A stretch of DNA of 64,000 nucleotides from Streptomyces capitiformicae (GCF_002214185.1 NZ_CP022161.1:10671486-10735485); one strand, 5' to 3'; shown: positions 17,401-27,940, numbered from the stretch's first letter. Numbers and translations: made by a program. Notes: generated by a model not told the origin, from the letters alone.

Positions 17401-18015
17401 ATGACAATCAAGGTCACACGCACGACACGTCGGGCCGCCGCAACCCGTGCGGCCATCGTCGACGCCGCCGAGGAGCTGCTGGCCTCCGGAGGCCCCGACG
17501 CGGTCACCTTGGAAGGCATCGCCGAACGCGCGGATGTCGCCGTGCAGACGGTGTACAACCGCGTGGGCGGCCGCGCGGCCGTTCTCATCGCGGTTGCCGA
17601 GCGGGCACTCGAGGACAACCGGACCTACATGGACGACGCCTACGCTGCCCCGGGCACCCCCGTGGAACGCATCAGGGCCGCCTCGGCCGCGTACGTCCGC
17701 TTCGCCGCCGAGCGCCCACACCAGTTCCGCCTGCTAGCCGAGCCGCCGGACGAACCCGCGGCCCTGGAACGGGTCGCCGCGCTCGTCGACGAGCAGAACG
17801 CCAAACTCGCCGCCGCCCTGGCCGACGGGGTGGCCGACGGCTCGCTCGCCGCCGACCTCGATCCCGTCACCACCGCCACCGCGTTGTGGGCTGCCATGAA
17901 CGGCGTTCTCGGCCTCTCCTGGCGCGCGGACCGACTCCGCGCTGACGCCTCCCACTTGACGGAACTCGTCGCAGCTGTGGAAAGGGTGGTTCTCCGCGGG
18001 CTGCTCGCCCGCTGA
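17401..18015 (+). CDS. TetR-family transcriptional repressor
   Basis: A 204-residue regulator. The N-terminal helix-turn-helix is clear (RAAIVDAAEELLASGG, then VTLEGIAERADVAVQTVYNR). The all-helical C-terminal ligand domain follows. Position at the end of the hydrolase-SDR-SDR operon suggests it controls that operon and itself, with a small hydrophobic substrate as inducer. Its DNA site is not obvious; the operon promoter has been lost at the upstream junction. Confidence 0.93.
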   Translation: MTIKVTRTTRRAAATRAAIVDAAEELLASGGPDAVTLEGIAERADVAVQTVYNRVGGRAAVLIAVAERALEDNRTYMDDAYAAPGTPVERIRAASAAYVRFAAERPHQFRLLAEPPDEPAALERVAALVDEQNAKLAAALADGVADGSLAADLDPVTTATALWAAMNGVLGLSWRADRLRADASHLTELVAAVERVVLRGLLAR

Positions 18016-18029
18016 AGTCCGCCCGGGGC

Positions 18030-18563
18030 CGTGCCACCGTACGGTGGCCGGCCTGGCTCCCGCCGCGCCGGGATACCGCCGCCTGCGGATCGCTCCCCTT
18101 CCGGGTGGCGGTATCACCCAGGCTGGAGCACGTCTGCACACGCCGTACGGCACCGCCGAGGTGTCCTGGGCGCTCTCCGGGCGTGAACTCACCGTGGAGG
18201 CCACGTCGTCCCTCCGAACACCACGGCCGACGTTGTCCTGCCGGACGGCAGGGGCGTCATCGAGGTGGGCTCCGGGAGGCACACGTGGACAGTGGCGTTG
18301 GGGGCACACACGGTTGAGCAGGCACCGTTGTCCCTGGACATGACGATGGGGGAACTCATGGACCGCGAAGATGCGGTCCGTGTCTTCAAGGACTTGCTCG
18401 TCTCGTACTTCCCAGAGGCCGCAGAGTTCGTCGAGAGCGGCTCCGGAGCTCCGGCCGGACCACCGTACAGGCGATCGCCGGAATGCTGCCCGACGGCGAG
18501 AATTTCCTGGCCAACCTGGAAGGGCGGTTCACCACGCTGACCGCCGGTACTGAAGTCTCCTGA
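18030..18563 (+). pseudogene. C-terminal remnant of a GH78-type alpha-L-rhamnosidase
   Basis: Three frames in succession carry recognisable pieces: VAGLAPAAPGYRRLRIAPLP and TPYGTAEVSWALSGRELTVE, then VLPDGRGVIEVGSGRHTW and the helical tail AVRVFKDLLVSYFPEAAEFV, and finally IAGMLPDGENFLANLEGRF with a stop at 18561. This is the order seen at the C-terminal ends of bacterial rhamnosidases. Frame changes fall near 18200 and 18450. The catalytic domain is absent, so the remnant is dead. Confidence 0.7.
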
Positions 18564-18689
18564 GCTCGAGTGACCGGCTATCCCGTCTGTGCGGAGTCTG
18601 ACGTCTTTCCCATCGGCTCGCCGGTACGTCCGGCCGCCGTGGCCAATTCCATTGAAAGCCCCCTCGGGGGACAGTGAGGAGCACGACCA

Positions 18690-19230
18690 TGCCCAGCGCC
18701 ACGTTCGCCCTGATGGATGGGTGGCATCAGGAGTCGGCCCGGACCAACGGCCCCGTGAGCCTCGCGTCGGAACGCGAGGGGTGGACGCGTTCGCCGGCAT
18801 GTACCAGCCATTGGCGGGAGTCGCCCACCCATGAGGAGGTCGCGGAACTCCGGCCCGGATCGTGGCTCCTGACACCGCAAGGCGCCCCCGAAGACCTTGT
18901 CATCCTCGACCTGCACGGGGGCAGCTTCCGTGTCGGATCCGCTGCCGGGGCGCGCTCCCTGGGCGCTCAAGTGGCGCTGGCCGCAGGCGCGCGCGTGCTG
19001 CTTCCCGCGCATACCGTCTCGCGTCCGAGAACCCCTTCCCCGCCGGTCTGGATGACTGCCTGGCGGCCTACGACCTGGCCGCCGAGACGGCTCCGAGGAT
19101 CGTGGTGGCCGGGGAGTGTGTGCGTCCGCGATTCGGTGGCGGTCGGCTCGCCGGCGTGGTCCGCTTGATCCCCCGGCTTCGGCAGATGCGGGAAGCCCGT
19201 GGCCGCATGGTCCGCCCGGCTCTGTGGTGA
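18690..19230 (+). pseudogene. Remnant of an alpha/beta hydrolase (HSL-type esterase)
   Basis: The frame from ATG 18690 has LDLHGGSFRVGSAAGARSLG, the HGG oxyanion motif of hormone-sensitive-lipase-type esterases. A second frame supplies LASENPFPAGLDDCLAAYD and APRIVVAGE, the stretch leading to the nucleophile elbow. Where GDSAGG is expected the sequence reads GECVRPRFGGG, so the catalytic serine is lost, and the frame changes at about 19010. The C-terminal half is missing. Confidence 0.65.
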
Positions 19231-19436
19231 CTTGGCAAGCGTCCGGCTTCGCGGCCGCTGTGGCCCACCTGAGTAACAGCGGCTCGCCCGTGCGGGCCCA
19301 GCCCGCCCGTGCCGGCCCTGACGGCGGTGGCGTACGCCGCGGTCCGGCTGACGGCCGGGGCGTGCGCCGTCTCGCGCGGGAGCTCGTCACGCCGGACCGC
19401 TCAGGGTCGCCCGCTCGGCGTAGAGTCGACAGTGTG

Positions 19437-21575
19437 ATGGAGTACACGGCCGCCAGCTTTGTGTCCCGGGTCGCCGGCGAGCTCGGACCGAAGGCGGACG
19501 AGCTGATCGCCGACGTGGTGCGGTGCCTTCGGCATGAGGTTCCCGAACTGTGGAACGACCCGGATCTCGCCCGTAAGACCTCCGAGGGCGTCACCGAAAA
19601 CGTCGTCGGCGTGCTGCGGGGCCTGCAATACGGCATCGAGCCGAGCGAGATCGAACCGCCGGCCGCGGAGATGGAACGCGCACGCCGGCTGGCCCGGCGC
19701 GGTACGCCCGTCAGTGTGATGCTGCGGGCCTACCGGCTCGGTCAGCGCATCGTCCTCGACAGACTGCTCGCGGAAATGCCGCGACTGACGAAGAATGCGG
19801 AGCTGATCAGTGCGGCGTCGCGCTGGCTGCTGGCGACAAGCGGATACGTCGACCACACATCTGAGCAGGGCGTCACGGCGTACCAGGAGGAGCGGGACCG
19901 GCGACTGCAGTGGCGGCTGTCCCTGGTGAACGAGGCCGGCAAACGCGTCGGGACCACCCTGGACATCGCTCGCACCACCCAGGAGCTGGCGGATCTCGCC
20001 ATCGGTCACTTCGCCGACCTCGTCACTGTCGACCTGCTCGACCCCGTGGACCACGGGGGCGGCAGTCCGGCGGCGGGTCAGCTCGTACTGCACCGGGTTG
20101 CCCAGGCGTCGTCGGCGTGGGGCGGTCAGGAGCCGACGATTCGGCTGGGGGAGCGCCACACCTGCCCGGGCGGATCGCCCTCGGCTCGCGCCCTGGCCAC
20201 CGGTCAGCCGTCCCGGCACACGGCGGCGCCGACCGATCCGGCCGATGCCTTCGTCAGCCACCCCACCCGCTCGATGCTGGTGGTGCCGCTGAGCGCCCGC
20301 GGTGCCACCCTTGGCGTCGCGCGGTTTTCCCGTCACAGCAACCCCGACCTGTTCGACGACGAAGACCTGATCCTCGCCCAGGAGATCGCGGCCAGGGCGG
20401 CCGTGGCCATCGACAACGCCCGCCGCTACACGCACGCCCATGCCACGGCCGTCACCCTGCAGCGCAGTCTCCTCCCACGTCGTACGGCGGAGCAGTCCGC
20501 CGTCGACGTTGCCTGCCGCTACCTGCCCGCCGGTGCCCAGGCCGGTGTAGGCGGCGACTGGTACGACGTCATCCCGCTGTCCGGCGCCCGGGTCGCCCTG
20601 GTGGTGGGCGACGTGGTGGGCCACGGTATCCACGCCGCCGCCACGATGGGGCGCCTGCGGAGCGCGGTCCGTACCCTCGCCGACATCGACCTGCCTCCCG
20701 AGGAACTGCTGACACATCTGGACGACGTCGTCATTCGGCTGTCCTCCGAAGTCTCGGCCGACCCGGACGTGGAAGCGCCCGGGGACATCGGTGCCACATG
20801 TCTGTACGCCGTCTACGATCCCGTGGACGGCCGCTGTTACCTGGCACGCGCGGGCCACGTGCTGCCCGCCGTGGTGACCGGCGACGCAACCGTCGACCTC
20901 CTCGATCTCCCGCCCGGCCCGCCGCTGGGCCTCGGTGGCCTGCCGTTCGAGGCGGCGGAGGTCGACCTGCCCGAAGGCAGCCTCCTCGCCCTGTACACCA
21001 ACGGCCTGGTCGAAGCCCGTGACCGCGATGTCGAGGCAGGCCTCACCCTCCTGCGCCACGCCCTGGCCCAGCCCTGCGCCTCGCTGGAGGCCGCGTGCGA
21101 CACCGTGCTCGAAGCCCTGCTGCCCGCAGGCCGAGCCGACGACGACGTCGCCCTGCTGCTGGCCCGCACCCGCGCCCTCGGGGACACCCAGGTCGCAGCC
21201 TGGGACGTGGACGCCGACCCGGCAGCCGTCACCCGAGCCCGTTCGAATGCTGCCCGGCAGCTGACCGCCTGGGGACTGGAGGAACTCGACTTCACCACCG
21301 AACTGGTGGTCAGCGAACTGGTCACCAACGCCATCCGCTACGGTCAGCCTCCCATCCGTCTGCGCCTCATCCGTGACCGCTCCCTGCTGTGTGAAGTGTC
21401 CGACGCCAGCAGCACCACGCCCCACCTGCGCCGGGCCCGGGTCTTCGACGAGGGAGGACGCGGCCTGTTTCTCGTCGCCCAGCTTGCCGAGCGCTGGGGA
21501 ACGCGCCATGCCAGGCAAGGCAAGACGGTCTGGGCCGAGCTGGGCGAGGAGAACCCCGCCGAGGCCGAGGGCTAG
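19437..21575 (+). CDS. RsbU-like PP2C phosphatase with anti-sigma-type kinase domain
   Basis: A 712-residue signalling protein in four parts: an RsbRD-like helical N-terminus (about 1-150), a GAF sensor domain (about 165-330), a SpoIIE/PP2C phosphatase (about 345-555; [10 protein letters not shown] and [10 protein letters not shown] are metal motifs) and an HATPase_c domain like RsbW (about 575-705; [15 protein letters not shown]). Proteins of this type adjust partner-switching cascades by dephosphorylating or phosphorylating STAS anti-anti-sigma factors. ATG 19437 is preceded by GTG at 19434 and by TAGAGT 10-15 bases upstream, so a leaderless or near-leaderless transcript is plausible. No cognate STAS gene is adjacent. 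Confidence 0.93.
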   Translation: MEYTAASFVSRVAGELGPKADELIADVVRCLRHEVPELWNDPDLARKTSEGVTENVVGVLRGLQYGIEPSEIEPPAAEMERARRLARRGTPVSVMLRAYRLGQRIVLDRLLAEMPRLTKNAELISAASRWLLATSGYVDHTSEQGVTAYQEERDRRLQWRLSLVNEAGKRVGTTLDIARTTQELADLAIGHFADLVTVDLLDPVDHGGGSPAAGQLVLHRVAQASSAWGGQEPTIRLGERHTCPGGSPSARALATGQPSRHTAAPTDPADAFVSHPTRSMLVVPLSARGATLGVARFSRHSNPDLFDDEDLILAQEIAARAAVAIDNARRYTHAHATAVTLQRSLLPRRTAEQSAVDVACRYLPAGAQAGVGGDWYDVIPLSGARVALVVGDVVGHGIHAAATMGRLRSAVRTLADIDLPPEELLTHLDDVVIRLSSEVSADPDVEAPGDIGATCLYAVYDPVDGRCYLARAGHVLPAVVTGDATVDLLDLPPGPPLGLGGLPFEAAEVDLPEGSLLALYTNGLVEARDRDVEAGLTLLRHALAQPCASLEAACDTVLEALLPAGRADDDVALLLARTRALGDTQVAAWDVDADPAAVTRARSNAARQLTAWGLEELDFTTELVVSELVTNAIRYGQPPIRLRLIRDRSLLCEVSDASSTTPHLRRARVFDEGGRGLFLVAQLAERWGTRHARQGKTVWAELGEENPAEAEG

Positions 21576-21582
21576 GAGCGTG

Positions 21583-22515
21583 GGTCAGTAACGGGCAATT
21601 GGCCGGTCGGTTGTGATCGGGGTGATTTAGCTCTTTCAGCGTTGCCGCTCCGGCGTGAGGACGGCAGCGGCGATTGACGTCATTCGATTCGGGCTGCAGC
21701 GGGACCGGCGGAAGATGCGCCAGGACTTCAGCCGTGCGACGCCGCGCTCGACCGGGGCCCGGGCTGCGGACAGCGCGCGGTTGACGGTTTGCTGGGTCGG
21801 TGTGAGCTCGCGGCCCGGCGGGCGCCTGAGGGGTGTCGTCACCCATGAGCCGGCTCCCATGTAAGCCCGGTCAGCGAGGACTGGGACGCCGCGGCGTTCG
21901 CAGATCCGGATGATCCGGTGGTTGCGCGCCGCCGTCAGGTCGTGGGCGCGGCCGGGGAGTGCGGGTGAGATCCACAGCAGCTGGCCGTCTGGATCGGTGA
22001 CCATCTGCACGTTCACCCCGTGTCGGCGGTGTTTGTGGGAATAGTCGGCTCGGCTGTCGCCGACCCGGTCGCACTCCGCGAGGGTGCCGTCCAGCAGGAC
22101 GTACTCCGGGTCGGCTTCACGCAGGGCACGGAGCAGGCCGGGCCCGGTCGGCGAGCAGATCGATGACAGAGGCCGTGTAGGCGTGGGCGGTGCCGAAGGA
22201 TATGCCGAACCCGGCCGCGATCTGCGCCAGAGTGTCGTGCCGACGCAGGTACACCAGACCGACCAGGGCACGTTGGTGCGGCGGGAGTTTGCAGCGGCGG
22301 TCACCCTCGCGGGTGACGATGAGCATGGTGACGGTGACCCACTCGGCCAGGGCGTGAGGCAGGTCGAGCGCGGCAGAATACGGAACCAACGCGGCTCCTG
22401 TGCCTTTGGGTTGAGACTTCGAACACCTCCCCCAACGGCACGGGAGCCTCGTGCGTTGCGCACACCACCAGCGTCACCCGATCAGTGGCCGAGCTGAAAA
22501 CGCTCACTGACAGGC
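21583..22515. mobile_element. IS5-like insertion sequence (ends approximate)
   Basis: A transposase gene fills the interval, with weakly similar, oppositely oriented ends: GGTCAGTAACGGG at the left and, on the other strand at the right, TGTCAGTGAGCGTTTT. The left end lies 8 bases after the stop of the phosphatase gene. The ends share only an imperfect GTCAGT core, so the borders are estimates and no target duplication could be confirmed. Confidence 0.5.
21636..22389 (-). pseudogene. IS5-like transposase (DDE_Tnp_4 type), frameshifted
   Basis: The N-terminal part from ATG 22389 holds a helix-turn-helix ([20 protein letters not shown] ... [15 protein letters not shown]). The catalytic part is in another frame: ILDGT-like LLDGTLAECDRV (first Asp), [27 protein letters not shown] (second Asp) and the C-terminal [11 protein letters not shown] (Glu). 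The two halves join at about 22140 after ending LLADRA; a +1 change (or 2-base loss) is required, unlike the -1 programmed shifts of some IS5 groups, so it is probably inactive. Confidence 0.8.
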
Positions 22516-22637
22516 GGGGTCTCGGACTGCATTGGTTGACCGCCTCGTCCGCCATACCGAATGGTCTACCTCAAAGGCGACGGCCACCGCGTGCGAGGCC
22601 ACTACCTCAGACGGGTTCTCGTCGTGGACATCGGGGA

Positions 22638-23310
22638 ATGAATAACGTCAAGCGGCCTACTGGGGCCGGTGTTCACGCGTTCGTCAGGAGAGGCCGCCGA
22701 AAGAGCCTGAGACGGACGCGCAAGTGGGAGGGGGCGGCATTGGCGGCAGTGCACGTGCTTGCGAGACGCACGATCCCACAAGTGCCTGCGCGTAGTCCTG
22801 TTGCCGTACCCCGTGCCAGCCGGCTTCCTGTCGTCCCGAAGCCGGTTAGCGGCGAGGCTTTCTCCTCCTGGGTAGATCGTGTTGCGGGCACGCTGAGCGT
22901 TCCTCCCGGCCGGGCTGCCCACGCACTGGGGTTGGAGTGTTCCGAAGGCGCGGCAATCACTCGGCCCGTGTTTTTCGGAGTCATTCTCACCCCTGAGAGC
23001 CTCAGCGGCCTGCGCGATGCGACAGGGTTGCCGGTCCGAACGCTTCAGGCCATGCAGCTCCGCCCGGTATGACGGGACCGCACTCGACTTCGCGGGCCTG
23101 GAGCCGAGCGACCGGACGTCGATGCGGCTTGTCGCTCTTCGTGAATGGATGTTGACCACGTCAAGTCGGGCCTGCCCGTGCTGCCTTGCAGAGAGACCGG
23201 TATGGCCGCTGTGGTGGCGTCTTGGGATCGCGGCAGTATGCCCCGTCCACCGTTGCCTGCTGATCGATCTCTGCCCCACTGAGGTTCCCCCGGTGTGCGG
23301 GAGGCGCTGA
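22638..23310 (+). pseudogene. tniQ: TniQ-family transposition protein, frameshifted and truncated
   Basis: The first frame contains RLPVVPKPVSGEAFSSWVDR, the TniQ N-terminal signature, and LRDATGLPVRTLQAMQL. The frame then breaks at about 23065; the continuation ARYDGTALDFAGL and the cysteine-rich CPCCLAERPVWPLWWRLG with CPVHRCLLIDLCP lie in the next frame. The protein stops soon after, where the truncated tnpB abuts from the other strand. TniQ proteins select target or resolve products in Tn5053- and Tn7-like elements; here no adjacent tniA or tniB survives. Confidence 0.7.
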
Positions 23311-23339
23311 TCAGCTGGTCAGGGCGGGTTGACGGGGTT

Positions 23340-24590
23340 TCAGGTTCGTTCGTTCGGCCGTTGGCGCTCGGCCCAGTGCAGCAGGCGGATCAGGGCATGG
23401 CGGACCTGGGCGTCGCGGTGGGCGGCGGTGCCGGACAGGTCGTAGTCGAAGCGTCGGGGATTGCCGGTGGGGTTGCCGTGGGCATCCAGGCGCCAGGCGG
23501 CCAGGTGGTCGGCGTTGGTGTCCACCCCGATCAGGCCGCCCGTGCGGGCGGCCTCCAGCGGCACGGTCTGCACCGCCGGGATCGTCCAGGACGCGGTCAC
23601 ATACCAGCGCCCCCTGCTCACGTCTTCGTGGATGCGGTAGGCCACGGCCCGGTTGGCGGCGACGCGGTCGGCCCACTGCTCACCCCGGTGCGCGAACGAC
23701 ACCCGGGCGGCCAGGACGTACCGGCCGTGCGGGGCGTTCGCCAGGTGCGCCAGCGGCGCGGGCACCTTGATCGAGAACTCGCCGCCGGGGGTGACGCGGA
23801 TCGTCTCGTTGCCGAACCTTTTGCCGGACTCGCCGTCCGCGGCGAGGAACCGGCGCCCGGCCTGCCACCGCAAGCGCCACTGCTCCTCGCTGAGCTGCAC
23901 TTCCTGAAGGTGGTGCCGGGTGTTCAGCAGCCGCTTGCCGCCACGCACCACACGCACGACCCCGGCCTCACGGTCCGCCCGCACCGCCTGAAGCCGGTCT
24001 TCGAGCACACACAGGCGGAGCCTCTTCGCGTGCCACTCCCGCGTGCTGCGGTAGCCGCCCGGTGCCTGCTTGCTGCCCTTCTCACCCACGGGCACAGACA
24101 GCCGGTGGGCGATCGTCTCGATCCCGGCCTGAAGGCTCTGGATGTGCGCGAGCTGGCCGCGCCGGGCCAGCGCCCACTGATCGTGGGAGGCCTTGGTGAT
24201 GCTGCCCGCCCAGCGGGAGGAGGACTGCTCGGACAGGGTGCGCTTGCGCTGGGCCCACTGCTTGGTGTCGTGCTCCAGCCCGGCCGAACACCGCGCCTTC
24301 AGGTCACGGGAGGCGAGCGTGCCGAGCAGGTCACCGACCAGGCGAAGCACCTTCTCGTCCCCGGCGGTCAGGTGCTTGAGGCGGGTACGGATCGCGACTC
24401 CCGAGGGGCCGGGCACCACGAACGACGCCGCCAACTCCCGCAGCCCACCCATCTCTTCCACCCCCCAGCCGGTGTCGCAGAAATCCGTCACCACACCCAA
24501 CGACCACCACCGGCAAAGGTCACACATTCGATGCAAGAACTCCCGTTCCCCACCCGGGGGATGTGTACCTGCCACTACCCGGAGACTCAC
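23340..24590 (-). pseudogene. tnpB: TnpB-type RNA-guided nuclease, truncated after the first RuvC motif
   Basis: The 416-residue frame matches the long Streptomyces IS200/IS605-type TnpB proteins. The N-terminal recognition region is present and the first RuvC motif GGLIGVDTNADHLAAWRL is seen at about residue 350. The protein ends about 45 residues later (RHALIRLLHWAERQR), so the RuvC-II glutamate, the zinc finger and RuvC-III aspartate are missing. It cannot cut DNA. Its end faces the broken tniQ end 30 bases away; no transposon right end or guide RNA scaffold can be recognised there. Confidence 0.75.
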
Positions 24591-24842
24591 TCATTCGCCC
24601 CAGAACACACTCAACTGCCGTCAATCACCACCTGTTCACAACCCCCTCCGGCGGCCCTCGAAGGTCCTCGCAAACCGGCGATTACACGAGTCATCTCCAC
24701 CCCCCTTTCAAGCCATCTGCCGCGTGATTGTGGCCACTTGGGCAATACCTAGCACCCACTCGGTTTTGCTGCTTCTCTGAACGACGCTTCCCTGAACGAG
24801 CCTGCGCGGCAACCAAGCCGTCCCCGTCCCTCAGGAGACCTC

Positions 24843-26144
24843 ATGGCTGTCACCCCGGAGGCCGCACACCCCTCCCCACCCGGCTCCGCCTCCTCGCTCA
24901 GCGAGCAGATCAGCCCCGCCCCCGCCCGACTCGTCGTCGCCCTGGCGCTCGCCCAGTTCGGCGCGTATCTGGCCGTGCTGACGCCCGTCATGGTCACCCT
25001 CGCCCTCCGCGTGAACCAGATCGTGCCGGAGGCGGAGCGTGGTGCGGCCCTCGGTCAGGTACTGTCCGTCGGCGCGCTGCTCGCGATGCTCGGCAACCCG
25101 GTCTTCGGTGCCCTCTCCGACCGTACGACCGGCCGTTTCGGCCGTCGCCGCCCCTGGTTGCTCGGCGGCATGGTCGCCGGACTGGCCGGTCTCCTGATCG
25201 TCGCGCTCGGCGGCGGGGTCCTCGCCCTCATGGCCGGCTGGGCCCTCGCGCAGCTCGGCATCAACGCCACCCTCGCCGCGCTGACGTCCTGCGTGCCGGA
25301 CCTGGTCCCGGACCAGCAGCGGGCCCGGGTCTCCGGGGTCGTCGGCATGATGCTGTCGCTGTCGATGATCGCGGGCTCGGGGCTCGCCCAGATCTTCAGC
25401 GGCTCGATGTTCCTCGCCTTCCTCGTCCCCGGGCTCATCGGCCTCGCCTGCGTCGGGTTGCTCGTGGTCGTCGTGAAGGACCGGGACCGCCCGGCGCGCG
25501 CCGGCGCGTTCGAGCCGTACGGCTTCAGGGAGTTCCTGCGCAGCTTCTGGGTCGACCCGCGCAGGCACCCCGACTTCGCCTGGAACTTCGCCGGCCGCTT
25601 CCTGGTCTTCACCGGCGCCGCCTGCGTGACCAGCTACTCCGTCTACTTCCTGATGGACCGTATGGGGTACGACGGCGTCGAGGTCGCCGACAAGTTCTTC
25701 GTCGGCATCCTGGTGATGGTCGCGGCGACCGTCGTCGGGTCGGTCCTCGGCGGACAGCTCTCCGACCGCTCCGGCCACCGCAAGCCGTACGTGCTCGGCT
25801 CCTCGCTCGGGATGGCGGCCGGGCTGGCGCTGGTGGCGGCCTCCCAGACCTTCGGCATGTATCTCGTCGCCATGGCCGTCTTCGGGTTCGCCGAGGGGCT
25901 GTACCTCTCGGTCGACATGGCGCTGGCCGCCGCCGTGCTGCCCAACCCGGAGGAGTCCGCCAAGGACATGGGCGTCCTCAACATCGGCAACGCCCTCCCT
26001 CAGTCCCTCGTCCCGGTCATCGCCCCGAGCCTGCTCGCCCTCGGCGGTGGTGACGGCGGCAACTACAGCGCCCTGTTCCTCTTCGGCGCCGTCGCCTCGG
26101 TCGTGGGCGCCGTCGCCGTCCAGTTCGTCCGCTCGGTCCAGTAG
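24843..26144 (+). CDS. Major facilitator superfamily sugar permease
   Basis: A 433-residue transporter with twelve predicted membrane helices. The loop between helices 2 and 3 has the MFS signature GALSDRTTGRFGRRRPW, repeated in weaker form between helices 8 and 9 (GGQLSDRSGHRKPYVLG), as in glycoside permeases. GGAG precedes ATG. It is followed by a GH3 glycosidase, so it probably imports the oligosaccharide that the glycosidase cleaves inside the cell (neither protein has a signal peptide). Confidence 0.92.
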   Translation: MAVTPEAAHPSPPGSASSLSEQISPAPARLVVALALAQFGAYLAVLTPVMVTLALRVNQIVPEAERGAALGQVLSVGALLAMLGNPVFGALSDRTTGRFGRRRPWLLGGMVAGLAGLLIVALGGGVLALMAGWALAQLGINATLAALTSCVPDLVPDQQRARVSGVVGMMLSLSMIAGSGLAQIFSGSMFLAFLVPGLIGLACVGLLVVVVKDRDRPARAGAFEPYGFREFLRSFWVDPRRHPDFAWNFAGRFLVFTGAACVTSYSVYFLMDRMGYDGVEVADKFFVGILVMVAATVVGSVLGGQLSDRSGHRKPYVLGSSLGMAAGLALVAASQTFGMYLVAMAVFGFAEGLYLSVDMALAAAVLPNPEESAKDMGVLNIGNALPQSLVPVIAPSLLALGGGDGGNYSALFLFGAVASVVGAVAVQFVRSVQ

Positions 26145-26219
26145 CCCTGTGCCCCCTGTGCTTCCTGTGCTCCTGTGCCCCTGCGCCCCCTGTGCCCCCT
26201 GTGCCCCCTGTATCCCGTG
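26145..26219 (+). repeat. CT-rich degenerate tandem repeat between permease and glycosidase
   Basis: About eight degenerate copies of a 9-base unit (TGTGCCCCC) follow the permease stop. The last three are nearly perfect. The run ends about 5 bases before the AAGGA ribosome binding site of the GH3 gene. Confidence 0.85.
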
Positions 26220-26233
26220 ATCAAGGAACGCCG

Positions 26234-27940
26234 ATGCTCCCGCACCGTGACCCGTACCTCGACCCGAACCGCCCCGTCGACGAACGGGTGGAAGACCTCC
26301 TGGCACGGATGACCCTCGCGGAGAAGGCGGGCCAGCTCTTCCACACGACGCTGACGATGAACGCCGACGGGACGCTCGCCGAGGCCGGAGCCGAGGCGAC
26401 GGACGGGCCTTTCCCGCGGCAGGGCACCACCGAGTTGGTCACGGACGGCCATCTGACGCACTTCAACCTCCTGGGTCAGTACGGGGTCCGGGAGACGGCC
26501 GAGTGGGTCAACCGGCTCCAGGCGCTCGCGGCGGACACCCGGCTCGGCATCCCGGTCACCCTGTCCACCGACCCGCGCCACGCGTTCACCGACAACCCGG
26601 GAGCCTCCTTCCACTCCGGCGCCTTCTCGGCCTGGCCCGAACCGCTGGGCCTCGCCGCGATCGGCGACCCGGAGCTGGTGGAGAGGTTCGGCGACACGGT
26701 CCGCCGCGAGTACCTGTCCACCGGCTTCCGCGTCGCCCTCCACCCGCAGATCGACCTCGCCACCGAGCCCCGCTGGTCCCGCCAGTCCGGCACCTTCGGC
26801 TCGTCCGCGGACATGACGAGCGAGCTCGTACGGGCGTACGTACGCGGTCTGCAGGGGCCCCGGCTCGGGCCGCGTTCCGTGGCCGCCATGGTCAAGCACT
26901 TCCCGGGCGGGATGCGCGATCACCACCTGGAACCCTTCAAGGCGGCGATCGCGGCCGGGTGTTCGCAGATGATGCCGTACTACGGGCAGCCGATCGGCGT
27001 GGAAGGGTGGGAGGAGGTCGGCTTCGGGTTCAATCGCGACGTCCTGACGGGACTGCTGCGCGAACGCCTCGGCTTCGACGGGATCATCTGCACCGACTGG
27101 GGCCTGCTCACCGACGCTCGCCTCATGGGCGAGCCGCACGAGGCCCGCGCCTGGGGCATCGAACATCTCTCCGTCGCCGAGCGCGCGGCGAAGGCGCTGG
27201 ACGCGGGCGCCGACCAGTTCGGCGGCGAGCAGTGCCCGGACGTCATCGTGGAGTTGGTCCGATCCGGCCGGATCGCGGAGGAGCGGATCGACGCCTCCGT
27301 ACGGAGGCTGCTGCGCGAGAAGTTCGTGCTCGGGCTCTTCGAGAGGCGGTACGTCGACCCGGACCGGGCCGAGGAGACCGTCGGGGCAGCCGAGTTCACC
27401 GCCCTCGGCGCGGCGGCCCAGCGCCGCTCCCTCACCGTCCTGACGAACCATTCCCTGCTGCCGCTCACCGACCGTCCGAACCTGTACGTGGAGGGTGTGG
27501 GCGCGCAGACCGCGTCGCTGTACGGCAACGTCGTCGCCGATCCGGCCCACGCGGACCTGGCGGTGCTGCGGTTGCGGGCGCCGTACGAGGAACGGCCGGG
27601 CCGGTTCGAGTCGTTCTTCCACTCCGGGTCGCCGGTGTTCGGGGAGGAACGGCTGAAGGAGATCCTCGGGCTGCTGGACGCCGTGCCGACGCTGGTCTGC
27701 GTCAACCTGGAACGGCCCGTCGTGCTCCCGGAGATCGCGGCGAAGGCGGCCGCTCTCGTCGCCGACTACGGGGCCTCCGACACCGCGTTGCTCGACGTGG
27801 CCTTCGGGCGGGCGCGTGCCGAGGGACGGCTGCCCTTCGAACTCCCGCGCTCCATGGCGGCCGTGGCGGCCTCCCGCCCGGACGTCCCCAACGACACCGA
27901 GGACCCGGTCTTCCCCTACGGACACGGCCTGGACGTCTGA
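26234..27940 (+). CDS. GH3-family beta-glycosidase
   Basis: A 568-residue cytoplasmic glycoside hydrolase family 3 enzyme. The nucleophile Asp lies in GIICTDWGLLTDARL; KHFPGG and the preceding EPRWSR are substrate-site motifs. The second (alpha/beta) domain follows and the fibronectin-like third domain is absent. ATG 26234 has AAGGA 6-10 bases upstream; the earlier ATG at 26192 lies inside the repeat. Likely role is hydrolysis of a beta-linked oligosaccharide or glycoside brought in by the upstream permease. Confidence 0.92.
   Translation: MLPHRDPYLDPNRPVDERVEDLLARMTLAEKAGQLFHTTLTMNADGTLAEAGAEATDGPFPRQGTTELVTDGHLTHFNLLGQYGVRETAEWVNRLQALAADTRLGIPVTLSTDPRHAFTDNPGASFHSGAFSAWPEPLGLAAIGDPELVERFGDTVRREYLSTGFRVALHPQIDLATEPRWSRQSGTFGSSADMTSELVRAYVRGLQGPRLGPRSVAAMVKHFPGGMRDHHLEPFKAAIAAGCSQMMPYYGQPIGVEGWEEVGFGFNRDVLTGLLRERLGFDGIICTDWGLLTDARLMGEPHEARAWGIEHLSVAERAAKALDAGADQFGGEQCPDVIVELVRSGRIAEERIDASVRRLLREKFVLGLFERRYVDPDRAEETVGAAEFTALGAAAQRRSLTVLTNHSLLPLTDRPNLYVEGVGAQTASLYGNVVADPAHADLAVLRLRAPYEERPGRFESFFHSGSPVFGEERLKEILGLLDAVPTLVCVNLERPVVLPEIAAKAAALVADYGASDTALLDVAFGRARAEGRLPFELPRSMAAVAASRPDVPNDTEDPVFPYGHGLDV

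Noticed and set aside
14633..17407. 924-codon frame opposite the hydrolase-SDR operon
   Set aside because: Composition-driven shadow (Gly/Val/Arg-rich, no domains); the plus strand has three intact enzymes.
19401..21518. 705-codon frame opposite the phosphatase gene
   Set aside because: Shadow of a well-supported four-domain protein.
22130..22150. Programmed frameshift in the IS5-like transposase
   Set aside because: It would need +1 (or loss of two bases); known cases in this family use -1, and no slippery heptamer of that kind is present.
24591..24842. Guide RNA or transposon end for TnpB
   Set aside because: The scaffold would lie at the 3' end, which is deleted; upstream DNA shows no recognisable end hairpin.
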